A stretch of 64,000 nucleotides of DNA from Pedobacter zeae (GCF_014196715.1 NZ_JACIEF010000003.1:525874-589873); one strand, 5' to 3'; shown: positions 1 to 9,298, numbered from the stretch's first letter. Notes: generated from the sequence alone by a model not told the origin. Translations and numbers: made by a program.

Positions 1-329
1 CAAGGATGCTGCATATTGACGATAAAGTGGGAAGTTTAAAGGCAGGTAAAGATGCCGATGTGGTAATCTGGACGGCCAACCCGCTTTCTATTTATGCCAA
101 AGCGGAAAAGACTTTTGTAGATGGTATTGCATATTGGGACATCGATAAAGATGCCCAGATGATCAAAGCACAACAGGTAGAGAAAGCCCGTTTGATCCAA
201 AAAATGTTAGAAAGCAAGAGCAAAGGTGGCCGCATGCAGCGCCCAATGGGTGATACCCCGCGCTTATACAATTGCGAAACTTTAGAAAACTATTCAGCAG
301 AATTAACCGGAAAAGAACATGCATATTGA
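1..329 (+). CDS. Amidohydrolase family protein, C-terminal end only (5' end outside window)
   Basis: The reading frame is open from the left edge to a stop at 327-329, so only the last ~108 residues are present. The stretch DDKVGSLKAGKDADVVIW followed by an NPLS segment is the typical C-terminal strand of metal-dependent amidohydrolases (imidazolonepropionase/dihydroorotase-like), where the small beta-sandwich domain is rebuilt after the TIM barrel. The metal site would lie upstream and cannot be seen. It is followed 75 bp later by a second amidohydrolase-like gene on the same strand, so the two are probably co-transcribed. The substrate is unknown. The family call is secure; whether the enzyme is active is not visible. 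Confidence 0.8.
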   Translation, partial: RMLHIDDKVGSLKAGKDADVVIWTANPLSIYAKAEKTFVDGIAYWDIDKDAQMIKAQQVEKARLIQKMLESKSKGGRMQRPMGDTPRLYNCETLENYSAELTGKEHAY

Positions 330-404
330 AACCATCATGAGCCTTCAAATTACAATTTACAGGCCCACGATAGTTTGAATGCATTTGAAAAATATAAAAA
401 CGCG

Positions 405-1715
405 ATGAAAAGATATATATTCAGTCTGGCTTTATCGGCAACAAGCCTGATATGCTTTGCACAGGCAAACATTTCGCCAGCTAAAAAACAAAGTAAAACC
501 ATTGCCATTACCGGTGCAACCGTACATGTAGGCAATGGAACAGTGATCGAAAACGGCACCATCCTTTTTGGCAAGGGAAAAATTATTTCGGTTACGGCCA
601 ACGGACAGGTACCACAGGATGATGTGCTTCGGATTGTAGCCACAGGGAAACATATTTATCCTGGTTTTATTGCTGCTACCACGAACCTGGGTTTAACAGA
701 AATTGAAGCAGTAAAAGCAACTTTGGATTTTCAGGAAATAGGTGATTTTAATTCGCATATACGCTCAATTGTTGCCTACAATACCGACTCTAAGGTACCG
801 GCTACCCTGCGCAGCAACGGCATTTTAATGGCACAGCCAACCCCGCAGGGCGGAACGGTTTCGGGCAGCTCGTCTGTAGTACAGCTTGATGCCTGGAACT
901 GGGAAGATGCCGTTATTAAAACCGACGATGCCATGCACGTTACCTGGCCGGTTACCCCACGCTTCAGGGGTGGTTTTGGTGGTTTCGGCCGTCCGCAGCA
1001 ATCGCCCGAAGCCTTAGCCGAAAGAACACAGGCCGCCATTGCGCAGTTAACTTCTTTTTTTGCCGAAGCAAAAGCCTATTCCGAAATGGGCAAGCCAGAT
1101 GTAATCAATACCCGTTTCGAAGCCATGAAAAAGGTATTTGCAGGTAACGAGAAATTGTTTATTTCGGCCGACAGTCAGAAAGATATTGTTGCAGCGGTTA
1201 ATTTCGCCAAAAAATTTGGCATTACACCAGTAATCACCGGCGCAGATGAAGCTTACCTGATTATCGATTTCCTTAAAGACAATAACATTACTTTGGTGGT
1301 AAAACAGCCTCATGCTTTACCCAACAACAATGATGATGATGTAAACATGCCCTATAAAAATGCTGCTGTACTGGCCAATGCAGGTTTAAATGTAGTATTG
1401 AGTATTGATGGCTACTGGCAACAGCGTAACCTGCCTTTTATGGCGGGCACAGTTACGGCCTGGGGCCTTGACAAAGAAAAAGCTTTATCCACCATTACCT
1501 TAAACGCAGCAAAAGCCATGGGTGTTGATAAAACTACGGGCAGTATAGAAGCCGGTAAAGATGCTACGTTCTTTATCTCTGCCGGCGATGCATTAGATAT
1601 GCGCACCAATAAGGTAGAGCAGGCATTTATCCAGGGCAGAGATATCAATCTCGATAACCTGCACAAACAATTGGATAAAAAATTCAGCGATAAATATGCC
1701 GCTGAGAAGAAATAA
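405..1715 (+). CDS. Secreted amidohydrolase-like protein lacking the HxH metal motif
   Basis: A 436-residue protein. I start it at ATG 405 because residues 1-20 (MKRYIFSLALSATSLICFA) form a signal peptide; an upstream TTG at 375 would bury it. Residues 30-85 form the N-terminal beta-sandwich strand set (ITGATVHVGNGTVIENG) and residues 385-410 the C-terminal one (TGSIEAGKDATFFI), as in the imidazolonepropionase-like amidohydrolases. The barrel strand 1 motif, normally PGFIDxHxH, reads PGFIAATTN at residues 86-94, so both metal-binding histidines are missing, and I see no His at the later expected metal positions. It probably binds rather than hydrolyses its ligand, perhaps as a periplasmic partner of the amidohydrolase just upstream. 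A Gly/Phe/Arg-rich stretch lies near residues 185-200. Confidence 0.82.
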   Translation: MKRYIFSLALSATSLICFAQANISPAKKQSKTIAITGATVHVGNGTVIENGTILFGKGKIISVTANGQVPQDDVLRIVATGKHIYPGFIAATTNLGLTEIEAVKATLDFQEIGDFNSHIRSIVAYNTDSKVPATLRSNGILMAQPTPQGGTVSGSSSVVQLDAWNWEDAVIKTDDAMHVTWPVTPRFRGGFGGFGRPQQSPEALAERTQAAIAQLTSFFAEAKAYSEMGKPDVINTRFEAMKKVFAGNEKLFISADSQKDIVAAVNFAKKFGITPVITGADEAYLIIDFLKDNNITLVVKQPHALPNNNDDDVNMPYKNAAVLANAGLNVVLSIDGYWQQRNLPFMAGTVTAWGLDKEKALSTITLNAAKAMGVDKTTGSIEAGKDATFFISAGDALDMRTNKVEQAFIQGRDINLDNLHKQLDKKFSDKYAAEKK

Positions 1716-1718
1716 TGT

Positions 1719-1734
1719 AATTAACCGGTTAATT
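1719..1734. promoter_or_regulatory. Perfect 16-bp palindrome after the amidohydrolase gene
   Basis: AATTAACCGGTTAATT is self-complementary across all 16 bases and starts 4 bp after the stop codon. A related TGGTTAACCA follows at about 1743-1752. These could be a protein-binding site or part of the 3' untranslated region; nothing else supports a function. Confidence 0.3.
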
Positions 1735-1761
1735 GTTTAAAGTGGTTAACCATTTATTCCA

Positions 1762-1805
1762 TAAAATACAACGGCCGATATTCATTTATTGGCCGTTGTA
1801 TTTTA
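1762..1805. terminator. Bidirectional terminator between convergent genes
   Basis: TAAAATACAACGGCC at 1762-1776 pairs perfectly with GGCCGTTGTATTTTA at 1791-1805 around a 14-base loop. The A-rich and T-rich flanks allow it to act in both directions, fitting its place between the rightward amidohydrolase gene and the leftward lipoprotein gene. Confidence 0.8.
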
Positions 1806-1867
1806 AAACAACTCAGGATCATAAAGTTAAAGAGGCAAATGCAGACTTCTATCTAACCTTATCAGAA

Positions 1868-3310
1868 TTAAAATGAAAAAAGTTTATAAACGATATTTCC
1901 ATCATTAAATGTAATTTTTACTCCAAGTTGTAACGGATATTCATTTTTAGCAGCCCATATAAACCTTTCAGCTTGGTCAAATACAGATACTGGGACAAAA
2001 TCAGCCCCTGTATTAGCACCCCACGCTTCTACACTTGCTATCTCATTAGCAATTGCCGGATTAATCACTAGCGAATTAGCAAAGAAATTTGGATTAAATT
2101 TTACTGACCTGCTAAATCCATCGTAAACCTCTCCTGGATAGCCATATTCATCTGTTACCCAAGTGTAATGGGTAACCTCTTCAACAACTGCATTTGAAGT
2201 TTCCAGATAAAAAATTCCCCAAGGGATATTTTGTACTGCCCGATAAGCTACACTTCCTGCTAATGGCTTTAAATATACGCTAAAGGATGTTTTTGGCGAT
2301 GTTAACTTAATCGATCCAGTTTGATTGATTGTTCCCTTTAGTTTAATATTATAAGGAACTGCAGATTCTCCTCCCGAAAAACCTGTTACTAATCCCAATA
2401 TACTTTTTAAAAATAGTGCACCACCTCCTGCAATTCTACCTGCAGCATCTGCCTCAGGTATTTTTAAAACATTTGCAACACCTTCGGCAGTTTTAGTATA
2501 AAAGCTTTCTGCATTTTTAATTATGCCTATTGCACTAGGGCCACCAGCTGCCTGTGGTTGAGCAGTACCATCCAGTTGTATATTTCCGTTCAAAACAACA
2601 TCAGATTGTGTCACTTCAGAAACACTAATATTGAATGAGGTATTTTCATCAAAACTTGTGCTATATCCGCTAACATCAAAATCTGCAATCATCCATTGTT
2701 GTACTCCCGCAAAAGTAACGGCAGTTTGTTTGTAATCGCTACTTTGGGTATTAACAGGATTAGCCGGATATTCAGTAGTCCATGCATAAGGGGGCTTTGT
2801 ACTGCTGTATAAAAAGAATTTTGGATAAGTTGCATTTGTAGCATAACCAAGTGTAATCTGTTGATAAGACGATTGAACATCATAAGTTCTTAATACACAA
2901 ACTCTTAAAACACCTCTATGTTTATTATAAAGTAATAAAAATGGGTAAGCATTAGCTTCAGTTGGCGTTCCAAAATCACGCGATACCAGCATCCACCCTT
3001 GAGCAGGATACATATCCGCTTTTGAAACATCAACATTACCATAAACTTTTTGAGCTCCATCGATAAACGGATTCAAAGTAGTAACACTGCCAACAGCGCC
3101 ATTGGCATTGTTAAAATAAGCAGTCCAACTGGGCTGTGTCCAGTCCCAAGAGGCATCCAAATTCGGATCGCCCGGATTTAATGGACGGGAACTGGTTAAC
3201 TTGGATTTTGATCTGGAAAACAATTCTGTTTCTTTTGAAAGCTGTGGCTCTTTCTTACAAGATAAAATTAGTACCAACAGGACTAATAATAGAGTGTTAA
3301 TTTTTTTCAT
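1868..3310 (-). CDS. Hypothetical lipoprotein
   Basis: A 480-residue protein that I do not recognise. I start it at 3310 because the sequence then begins MKKINTLLLVLLVLILSCKK, a classic lipoprotein signal peptide with the lipobox cysteine at residue 18; the longer form from 3355 adds 15 residues that break this pattern. The mature part is rich in Ser, Thr, aromatic residues and beta-strand-like segments, with Trp-rich stretches near the start (ASWDWTQPSW) and one Gly/Ala-rich segment in the middle (GGGALFLKSILGLVTGF) that could be a hydrophobic hairpin. No catalytic motif is visible. It stands alone, divergent from the Oar-like receptor gene. It is probably attached to the outer or inner membrane facing the periplasm. 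Confidence 0.75.
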   Translation of the reverse strand: MKKINTLLLVLLVLILSCKKEPQLSKETELFSRSKSKLTSSRPLNPGDPNLDASWDWTQPSWTAYFNNANGAVGSVTTLNPFIDGAQKVYGNVDVSKADMYPAQGWMLVSRDFGTPTEANAYPFLLLYNKHRGVLRVCVLRTYDVQSSYQQITLGYATNATYPKFFLYSSTKPPYAWTTEYPANPVNTQSSDYKQTAVTFAGVQQWMIADFDVSGYSTSFDENTSFNISVSEVTQSDVVLNGNIQLDGTAQPQAAGGPSAIGIIKNAESFYTKTAEGVANVLKIPEADAAGRIAGGGALFLKSILGLVTGFSGGESAVPYNIKLKGTINQTGSIKLTSPKTSFSVYLKPLAGSVAYRAVQNIPWGIFYLETSNAVVEEVTHYTWVTDEYGYPGEVYDGFSRSVKFNPNFFANSLVINPAIANEIASVEAWGANTGADFVPVSVFDQAERFIWAAKNEYPLQLGVKITFNDGNIVYKLFSF

Positions 3311-3355
3311 ATCTGATATTTTTCCATAAAAAGACAGTTTTAAAATTAATCCCAT

Positions 3356-3656
3356 GTAAGACTAATATTACTTTATCGTAAATACTTTAAACACACCCGA
3401 TTACTGATAACCACACAAACACCCAATATTGCTTATAAGAGCCATAGTAACAAAGCCAAAAACTATCTTAATGCAGTTTTCTTAACATTAAATAGAATTT
3501 CTAAATCATTTCATAATACAAAATCGCATTCGGCTTAACATTGCAGTAACATCTTTGTGGTCATAAATCAGAAAACTATTCATGATGATACCTGCTTGGG
3601 CAGCACACGAAATAACATGCTCAGGCGAGCTTCATGACAGCTAAAAAAATCAAAAG
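3356..3656. other. Divergent intergenic region with possible leader ORF
   Basis: About 300 bp separates the lipoprotein gene and the receptor gene. It is AT-rich, as expected of a promoter region. At 3582-3644 there is a 20-codon ORF (ATG ATG ATA ... TAA) that ends 12 bp before the receptor start, in a stretch noticeably more GC-rich than its surroundings. It may be a leader peptide or simply a structured 5' untranslated region. I see no riboswitch consensus that I know. Confidence 0.3.
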
Positions 3657-6600
3657 ATGATGAAAAATTTACTTATTGCAGTGTTGCTAATGCTGTGTTG
3701 TACTTACAATGCAGCCCTGGCGCAAACTACACAGGCATCCATTTCGGGTATTATTACGGATCAGCAAAAGAAACCCATCCCTGGCGTTTCAGTACAGATC
3801 CGGAACAATTCAACCGGTTTTACTACCAAAACTTCTACCAATGCACAGGGAGAGTACACTTTTAAGGAACTTCCATTAGGTGGGCCTTATGCTGTAAAAG
3901 CCGTCTATGTGGGTTTTGGTGAGCAAACCAGAAGTGGTTATTACTTAAATCAGGGCGACGCGGTAAAAGTTTCCATCAATATGCAGGAAGCTTCCCAGGA
4001 TTTGGAAGCAGTACAGGTAGTAGGCACCACCTTAAAAAACAAAATCGAAAATATCGGCGCAGCTACAGCCATTTCAGCAAAAGCAATTACACAGTTGCCT
4101 GTTAATGGGCGCAACTTTACCTCATTAATGGATTTATCTCCATTGAGCAGGGGTGGTAATATCTCTGGACAATTAGGATCTTCTACCAATTATACCATTG
4201 ATGGTATGAATGCAAAAAACCCAACATCGGCTGGAAGTACAACCAGCCGCAGCGGTGCACCATATTCTATTTCAATCGAGGCTGTACGTGAGTTTAAGGT
4301 CGTAACCAATCAATACGATGTTACTTATGGACGTAGCGGTGGTGGTACGGTAAGTGCGGTAACCAAACAAGGAACCAACACTTTAAGCGGAAGTGCATTT
4401 ACCTATGGCCGTGCCGATTGGTTATCAAGCGGATACGATATCAGGGGAAATAAACGTCAGGCAGATTTCTCTACCTACCAATATGGTTTCTCGTTGGGCG
4501 GACCAATTATTAAGGACAAATTACACTTTTTTGTAGCCTGGGATCATCAACGCGATGCACGTCCCTTGTTAATTGCTGATGTTCAATCTCCGGCTGATGA
4601 ACTTCGTTACAACATTAACCGCTCTACTTTGGATTATTTTGTTGGGGTTGCCCGCTCTAAATATGGTGTTGCAAATTCTCCTCAATATGGTTCATTCCCT
4701 AAAAAAAGAGGTTCTGATGCAGCATTTGCACGTTTAGACTGGCAAATTGATGAGAAAAACTTGTTAACTATTCGCGACAATTATACCAACGATCGCAATA
4801 AATTAGGTTTGGAAGATAACACTGCCATCAACTTGTACGAATCAACCGGTAATGATAAAAACGTCGATAATAGTTTACTAGCTACTTTACGTACATCAAT
4901 CAATTCGAAATTGACTAACGAATTAAAGGTTCAGCATTTATACACTTACCAAAAAAGTTCTCCTGGCGATCAATTGCCTTCAGCGAATATTCCACGAGTA
5001 ATTGTAGAGGGTGTAACTTCTGTAATAAACGGCACAAACCGGGCAACCAATATCGAAATTGGCGGACACCGTTTCGCACAGGAAGGTTTTACCAACAACG
5101 TATTGCAATTTGTAGATAACCTTTATTATAATACCGACAAGATTAAATATACTTTCGGTGTCGATTTTATGTATACTCATGCCAAATCTTTATATGGCAG
5201 TGAGGTAAATGGTCGTTTCCATGTTCAGGCCGGCACAAAAGATGTAATTACCAGCGCTCCTGGGGTAACACCTGTAGTAACAACTAAAGTACCTAACTTT
5301 GATAATTATGAGAATGGGACAGCTTACCGTTATTTTAGGGAAGTACCTTTAGTGGCCGATCCAAGTGTCCGTTCGAACATTATCAATGCGGGTATTTATG
5401 CCCAAATGCAGACTAAGCTGGCTAAAGGTTTAGATTTAACTGCTGGTATCCGTTTAGATTATGCGCACTATCCTTCCTCACCATTAAATCAGCTGGTATT
5501 TGATGAATTGGGCGTACGTACCGATAATAAGCTAAAATCGTTCGTCATACAGCCGCGTGCACAGTTTAGCTGGGATATTAACGAGCAAAAAACAGACTTT
5601 GTACGTTTAGGGGCGGGTATCTTCGCTTCTGATATCAATAACTATGTTACCATTAACAACTTAACTTTTGATGGTAAACATTACGGAACCGTTGATACGC
5701 GTGTTGGCATACCTACAGCTTATTTAACAGGTTACAGAAACGATCCTTCAAGTACGCCAACATTAAGCCAATACCAAATTCCGACGATCAACACCTATGG
5801 TAAGGATGCTAAAGTACCCGTTGTTTATAAATCAAATTTATCTTATAGCCACTTCTTCACTCCAAAATTAAGGGTAGGTATTGCTGGCTATGCAACTTTA
5901 GGTAGAAACAACTACGTGTATGTAGACCGCAACATGGTTGCTAATCCATATTTCAGGTTATCGAATGAAGACAACCGTGGTGTATATGTTCCGTTAGCAA
6001 GTATCCCTCTTACCAATGGTGCAACCGATTGGCAAAAAGGGCGCATTAGCGATAAAATTGGTCGCGTGTTAGAAATGAACAGTGATGGTAAAGTGAACCA
6101 GTTTGCGGTTGTTCTTGATGCTACCTGGCAGTATTTCAGGGATGGCGAGGTTACTGTAAGTTACACCTATAATGATACAAAAGATAACACTTCATTTAAT
6201 GGAAACGTTGCCAATACATCAACTTTATCATTACCTGTAAAAGATGATCCACGTAATTTAAGCAATATGACCTATTCTGATAACCAGTTCAGAAACAAGG
6301 TTGTTTTTTACGCAACATCACCTAGTTTGGCAGGGTTTAACATTGGTGTTCGTTACTCTGGCATTGGTGGAACGCGTTACAGTTTACTATCAGGTGCCAA
6401 TACCAATGGTGATTTTGTAGGCACTAACGATCTTGCATTCATTTTCGATAGGAACAACCCAAACGTTGCCTCCAATGTGCGTAATGGCTTACAAGCTATC
6501 CTGGATAATCCTTTGGCCAGCCAGAGCTTAAAAGATTACATCAATAAATACTCAGGCCATATTGCCCAGCGTAATGGTGGTATTAATGGATTTTACGGCA

Positions 6601-6866
6601 TTGTTGATGTGAGGGTAACCAAAAAATTCAAACTCTACAAAACCCATATTTTCGAATTATCTGTTGATGCATTTAACGTAGGCAATATCTTCAAAAAAAC
6701 TTGGGGTGTTAACGAATCGTTGGGTTCGCAAGCCTTATATGCGTTGCAAAACCCTGCATTTGATGCCACCAACCAAAAATTTAATTACAACGTTAACAAT
6801 GCCGGTATTGTAACCCCTTCAGGTAATCCTTACCAGTTTCAGATCGGTTTGCGCTACGGTTTTTAG
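3657..6866 (+). CDS. Oar-like TonB-dependent outer-membrane receptor with carboxypeptidase-regulatory-like N-domain
   Basis: A 1069-residue outer-membrane protein. A signal peptide (about residues 1-22, cleavage near LAQTT) is followed by a CarboxypepD_reg-like domain at about 25-110 (GIITDQQKKPIPGVSVQIRN), a plug domain with a YTIDGMNAKNP segment near 185, and a long 22-strand-type barrel ending in FQIGLRYGF, the terminal aromatic typical of BAM substrates. This architecture is that of the Oar/OmpA-related TonB receptors, distinct from SusC since the usual SusC hallmark VVVGYGTQ is replaced by VQVVGTTLKNK. There is no SusD neighbour. The ligand cannot be read. Start could equally be the second Met at 3660. 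It ends at a strong terminator just downstream. Confidence 0.88.
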   Translation: MMKNLLIAVLLMLCCTYNAALAQTTQASISGIITDQQKKPIPGVSVQIRNNSTGFTTKTSTNAQGEYTFKELPLGGPYAVKAVYVGFGEQTRSGYYLNQGDAVKVSINMQEASQDLEAVQVVGTTLKNKIENIGAATAISAKAITQLPVNGRNFTSLMDLSPLSRGGNISGQLGSSTNYTIDGMNAKNPTSAGSTTSRSGAPYSISIEAVREFKVVTNQYDVTYGRSGGGTVSAVTKQGTNTLSGSAFTYGRADWLSSGYDIRGNKRQADFSTYQYGFSLGGPIIKDKLHFFVAWDHQRDARPLLIADVQSPADELRYNINRSTLDYFVGVARSKYGVANSPQYGSFPKKRGSDAAFARLDWQIDEKNLLTIRDNYTNDRNKLGLEDNTAINLYESTGNDKNVDNSLLATLRTSINSKLTNELKVQHLYTYQKSSPGDQLPSANIPRVIVEGVTSVINGTNRATNIEIGGHRFAQEGFTNNVLQFVDNLYYNTDKIKYTFGVDFMYTHAKSLYGSEVNGRFHVQAGTKDVITSAPGVTPVVTTKVPNFDNYENGTAYRYFREVPLVADPSVRSNIINAGIYAQMQTKLAKGLDLTAGIRLDYAHYPSSPLNQLVFDELGVRTDNKLKSFVIQPRAQFSWDINEQKTDFVRLGAGIFASDINNYVTINNLTFDGKHYGTVDTRVGIPTAYLTGYRNDPSSTPTLSQYQIPTINTYGKDAKVPVVYKSNLSYSHFFTPKLRVGIAGYATLGRNNYVYVDRNMVANPYFRLSNEDNRGVYVPLASIPLTNGATDWQKGRISDKIGRVLEMNSDGKVNQFAVVLDATWQYFRDGEVTVSYTYNDTKDNTSFNGNVANTSTLSLPVKDDPRNLSNMTYSDNQFRNKVVFYATSPSLAGFNIGVRYSGIGGTRYSLLSGANTNGDFVGTNDLAFIFDRNNPNVASNVRNGLQAILDNPLASQSLKDYINKYSGHIAQRNGGINGFYGIVDVRVTKKFKLYKTHIFELSVDAFNVGNIFKKTWGVNESLGSQALYALQNPAFDATNQKFNYNVNNAGIVTPSGNPYQFQIGLRYGF

Positions 6867-6903
6867 CCTTTAGCTTAGCTAACTTTCTTAGCTTAAAGTC
6901 ATA

Positions 6904-6940
6904 AAAAAAGGGAATGGATTTTTATCCGTTCCCTTTTTTT
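6904..6940 (+). terminator. Rho-independent terminator of the Oar-like receptor gene
   Basis: AAAAAGGGAA(T)GGAT and ATCCGTTCCCTTTTTTT form a stem with near-complete pairing and a short TTTT loop, ending in a run of seven T residues. It lies within 75 bp of the receptor stop codon. Confidence 0.85.
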
Positions 6941-6947
6941 ATGTTTG
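6940..6947 (+). promoter_or_regulatory. Bacteroidota -7 box (TAnnTTTG) for the ABC exporter gene
   Basis: TATGTTTG fits the Bacteroidota TAnnTTTG -7 element exactly and begins at the last base of the preceding terminator's T-run. A transcript from here would begin near 6953, so the ATG at 6941 cannot be the start and the ATG at 6971 is preferred. Confidence 0.6.
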
Positions 6948-6970
6948 CATTAACAAACGACAAAACTTTA

Positions 6971-8722
6971 ATGGGATTATTACTTAACTACCTGAAACAA
7001 CACAAGTGGATTGTGGTTTTAGCGCTATTGCTTGCAGGTATAAATATCGGCTTTTCACTTTTAGATCCATATATCACCGGGCGGATTTTAGACCGTTTTA
7101 TCAATAAAAAAGATACTTTAACTTATAACCAATATCTTTGGGGATCATTAGGTTTAATAGGCCTGGCTATCGGCGCTGCGATGGTTTCGCGTATTGCCAA
7201 GAATTTTCAGGATTATTTCACCAGCGTAATCGTTCAAAAGGTTGGGGCAAAAATGTATGCTGACGGATTACAGCATTCGCTAAAATTGCCATACCAGGTT
7301 TTCGAAGATCAGCGTAGTGGCGAAACTTTGGGCATTTTACAAAAGGTACGCTTAGATTCGGAGAAGTTTATTACAGCTTTTATCAGCATTCTTTTTGTAA
7401 GCTTGATCGGTATGATCTTCGTGATCGTATATTCTGTCTCGGTAAGTTATAAAGTTACTTTGGTTTATTTTTCTGCCATTCCGATCATCAGTTTCGTAAG
7501 CTGGTTTTTGAGCCGTAAGATCAAAATTATACAACGCTCTATTGTTGGCGAAACTACGGCCCTTGCAGGTTCAACTACCGAATCGTTAAGAAATATAGAG
7601 CTGGTTAAAAGCTTGGGGCTTGCCGATCAGGAAATCGAAAGATTGAACAAAACGACATATAAGATCCTGGGGTTGGAGCTTAAAAAGGTGAAATATGTAC
7701 GCAGTATGAGTTTCGTTCAGGGTACTACGGTAAACCTGGTGCGCAGTACCATGGTATTGGTTTTATTGCTGCTTATTTTCGACAATACGATTTCTGCAGG
7801 ACAATATTTCTCGTTCCTTTTTTATTCATTCTTCCTTTTCGGGCCGCTACAGGAATTGGGTAATGTAATTCTAACCTGGCGTGAGGCTGAAGTTTCGTTA
7901 GGTAACTTCAAAAAGATCTTAAGCACACCTGTTGATAAAAAGCCGGTGAACCCGACATCTATCGCCAAAATTAAAGACCTTACCTTTAGCGCTGTTGGCT
8001 TTAAACACCTTACCGCAAACAGGAATGCTTTAGAGAACATTTCGTTTAAAACCCAAAACGGACAGACCATTGCTTTTGTTGGTCCATCAGGATCAGGTAA
8101 AACTACTTTGGTGAAATTACTGGTGGGTTTATACCAGCCTAAAGAAGGTGAAATTTTATATAACGGTATTTCGAGCAATGACATAGACCTGGATGCCTTA
8201 CGCGAAAAAATTGGTTTCGTAACGCAGGATACACAGCTGTTTTCGGGTACCATACGCGAAAACCTGTTATTTGTTAATCCAAGCGCAACCGACGATGACT
8301 GTTACAAAGTGTTAAATCAGGCGGCCTGTCAGACCTTATTGGCACGGGCAGATAAGGGGTTAGATTCAATTATCGGAGAAGGTGGCGTGAAGGTTTCAGG
8401 CGGTGAAAAACAGCGCCTGTCGATAGCAAGGGCATTGTTACGTCAGCCTGATATCCTGGTATTTGATGAGGCTACTTCTTCGCTCGATTCGATCACTGAA
8501 GAAGAAATTACCAAAACAATCCGTTCGGTTTCAGATTTGACCGATCACATCACAATTTTGATTGCGCACCGCCTGTCGACCATCAAACATGCAGATAAAA
8601 TTTATGTGTTAGAGAAAGGGCATATCATCGAGCAGGGTAAACATGAGGAGCTGATTGCACAAAATGGCCTTTATCAGGCGATGTGGCGCCAACAAATTGG
8701 CGAAAGAGTTGTTGAAGCTTAG
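6971..8722 (+). CDS. ABC exporter, fused membrane and ATPase domains
   Basis: A 583-residue half-transporter of the MsbA/LmrA type. The N-terminal ~320 residues hold six membrane helices (for example IVVLALLLAGINIGF and VSLIGMIFVIVYSVS), and the C-terminal domain has Walker A GPSGSGKTT (about 372-380), signature VSGGEKQR (about 475), Walker B ILVFDEATSSLD (about 495) and the switch His in IAHRLSTI. It should work as a homodimer exporting a lipid or hydrophobic compound. The start at 6971 is chosen because the terminator and -7 box occupy 6904-6947. It is followed 18 bp later by a small membrane protein gene. The substrate is not evident. Confidence 0.88.
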   Translation: MGLLLNYLKQHKWIVVLALLLAGINIGFSLLDPYITGRILDRFINKKDTLTYNQYLWGSLGLIGLAIGAAMVSRIAKNFQDYFTSVIVQKVGAKMYADGLQHSLKLPYQVFEDQRSGETLGILQKVRLDSEKFITAFISILFVSLIGMIFVIVYSVSVSYKVTLVYFSAIPIISFVSWFLSRKIKIIQRSIVGETTALAGSTTESLRNIELVKSLGLADQEIERLNKTTYKILGLELKKVKYVRSMSFVQGTTVNLVRSTMVLVLLLLIFDNTISAGQYFSFLFYSFFLFGPLQELGNVILTWREAEVSLGNFKKILSTPVDKKPVNPTSIAKIKDLTFSAVGFKHLTANRNALENISFKTQNGQTIAFVGPSGSGKTTLVKLLVGLYQPKEGEILYNGISSNDIDLDALREKIGFVTQDTQLFSGTIRENLLFVNPSATDDDCYKVLNQAACQTLLARADKGLDSIIGEGGVKVSGGEKQRLSIARALLRQPDILVFDEATSSLDSITEEEITKTIRSVSDLTDHITILIAHRLSTIKHADKIYVLEKGHIIEQGKHEELIAQNGLYQAMWRQQIGERVVEA

Positions 8723-8740
8723 GAACAAAAGATATTTACC

Positions 8741-8956
8741 ATGTTACTAGCACAAGTAGAAAGCAACCGGATCGCCATAATTATTATTATTGCAGCCATA
8801 TTGTGGTTGGCTCTGATATTAACCGCATTATATCACATATCCAGGAATAGCAGTATGGCCTTCACGGTAAAAGTACTCTGGTTTATCATTATCCTTTTTG
8901 CCCCGTTTATAGGCTCAATTATATACCTCATCTGGGGCAAGAACAAGAAGTTTTAA
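8741..8956 (+). CDS. Small PLDc_N-domain membrane protein
   Basis: A 71-residue protein with two predicted membrane helices (AIIIIIAAILWLALILTALY at about 12-31 and VLWFIIILFAPFIGSIIYLIW at about 45-65) and a short basic tail. The spacing and the FAPFIGSIIYLIWG ending match the PLDc_N module, the membrane anchor found in cardiolipin synthases but also alone in many Bacteroidota. No HKD phospholipase domain follows, so it is a stand-alone anchor. It lies 18 bp behind the ABC exporter and is probably co-transcribed with it. Confidence 0.75.
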   Translation: MLLAQVESNRIAIIIIIAAILWLALILTALYHISRNSSMAFTVKVLWFIIILFAPFIGSIIYLIWGKNKKF

Positions 8957-9298
8957 AATGTTTTGAAATTTATATGCAAGGGCAGTGTTCCCGTCGCCAA
9001 GGTCAGTACCTCCACTTACCTTGTGCGTTTTTAGCACAACAATTAATCTAAAATAATTTTGAATCAGCTTTGAACGCCTTGCCTGGCAACCGCAAATAGC
9101 AGCAAAACCTTTACTAAAAAAACCTGACTGCACGGAATAATTTTGCAGCCCCTATCCTGCGGGCACAACCACGGCTGCCAAAAAGCTTGGAGGAAAGGCA
9201 GGACTAGCGCCAAACCTTGTAGGCCATTGCCTTCCTATCTATAAAGAAAATTATAATATTGGCATTTACATGATGGATGGCATAACAACTTCGGTAAA
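8957..9298. other. Intergenic region with an unexplained GC-richer block
   Basis: This 342-bp stretch separates convergent genes. The block at about 8980-9240 is richer in G and C than the other spacers and contains repeated short words such as GGCAG, CTGCC and GCCTTGCC. A weak 72-codon leftward ORF (8915-9133) has no signal peptide, no upstream promoter box and low-complexity composition, so I do not call it. I see no tRNA-like or terminator-like fold. It may be a decayed repeat of the kind common between Pedobacter genes. Confidence 0.3.

Noticed and set aside
375..404. TTG start for the amidohydrolase-like gene
   Set aside because: Would place ten extra residues before a clear signal peptide.
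7822..8253. 143-codon leftward ORF
   Set aside because: Antisense to the ATPase domain of the ABC exporter; a codon-bias shadow.
8915..9133. 72-codon leftward ORF in the PLDc_N-MFS spacer
   Set aside because: Overlaps the end of the PLDc_N gene, has low-complexity sequence, no promoter box and no recognisable domain.
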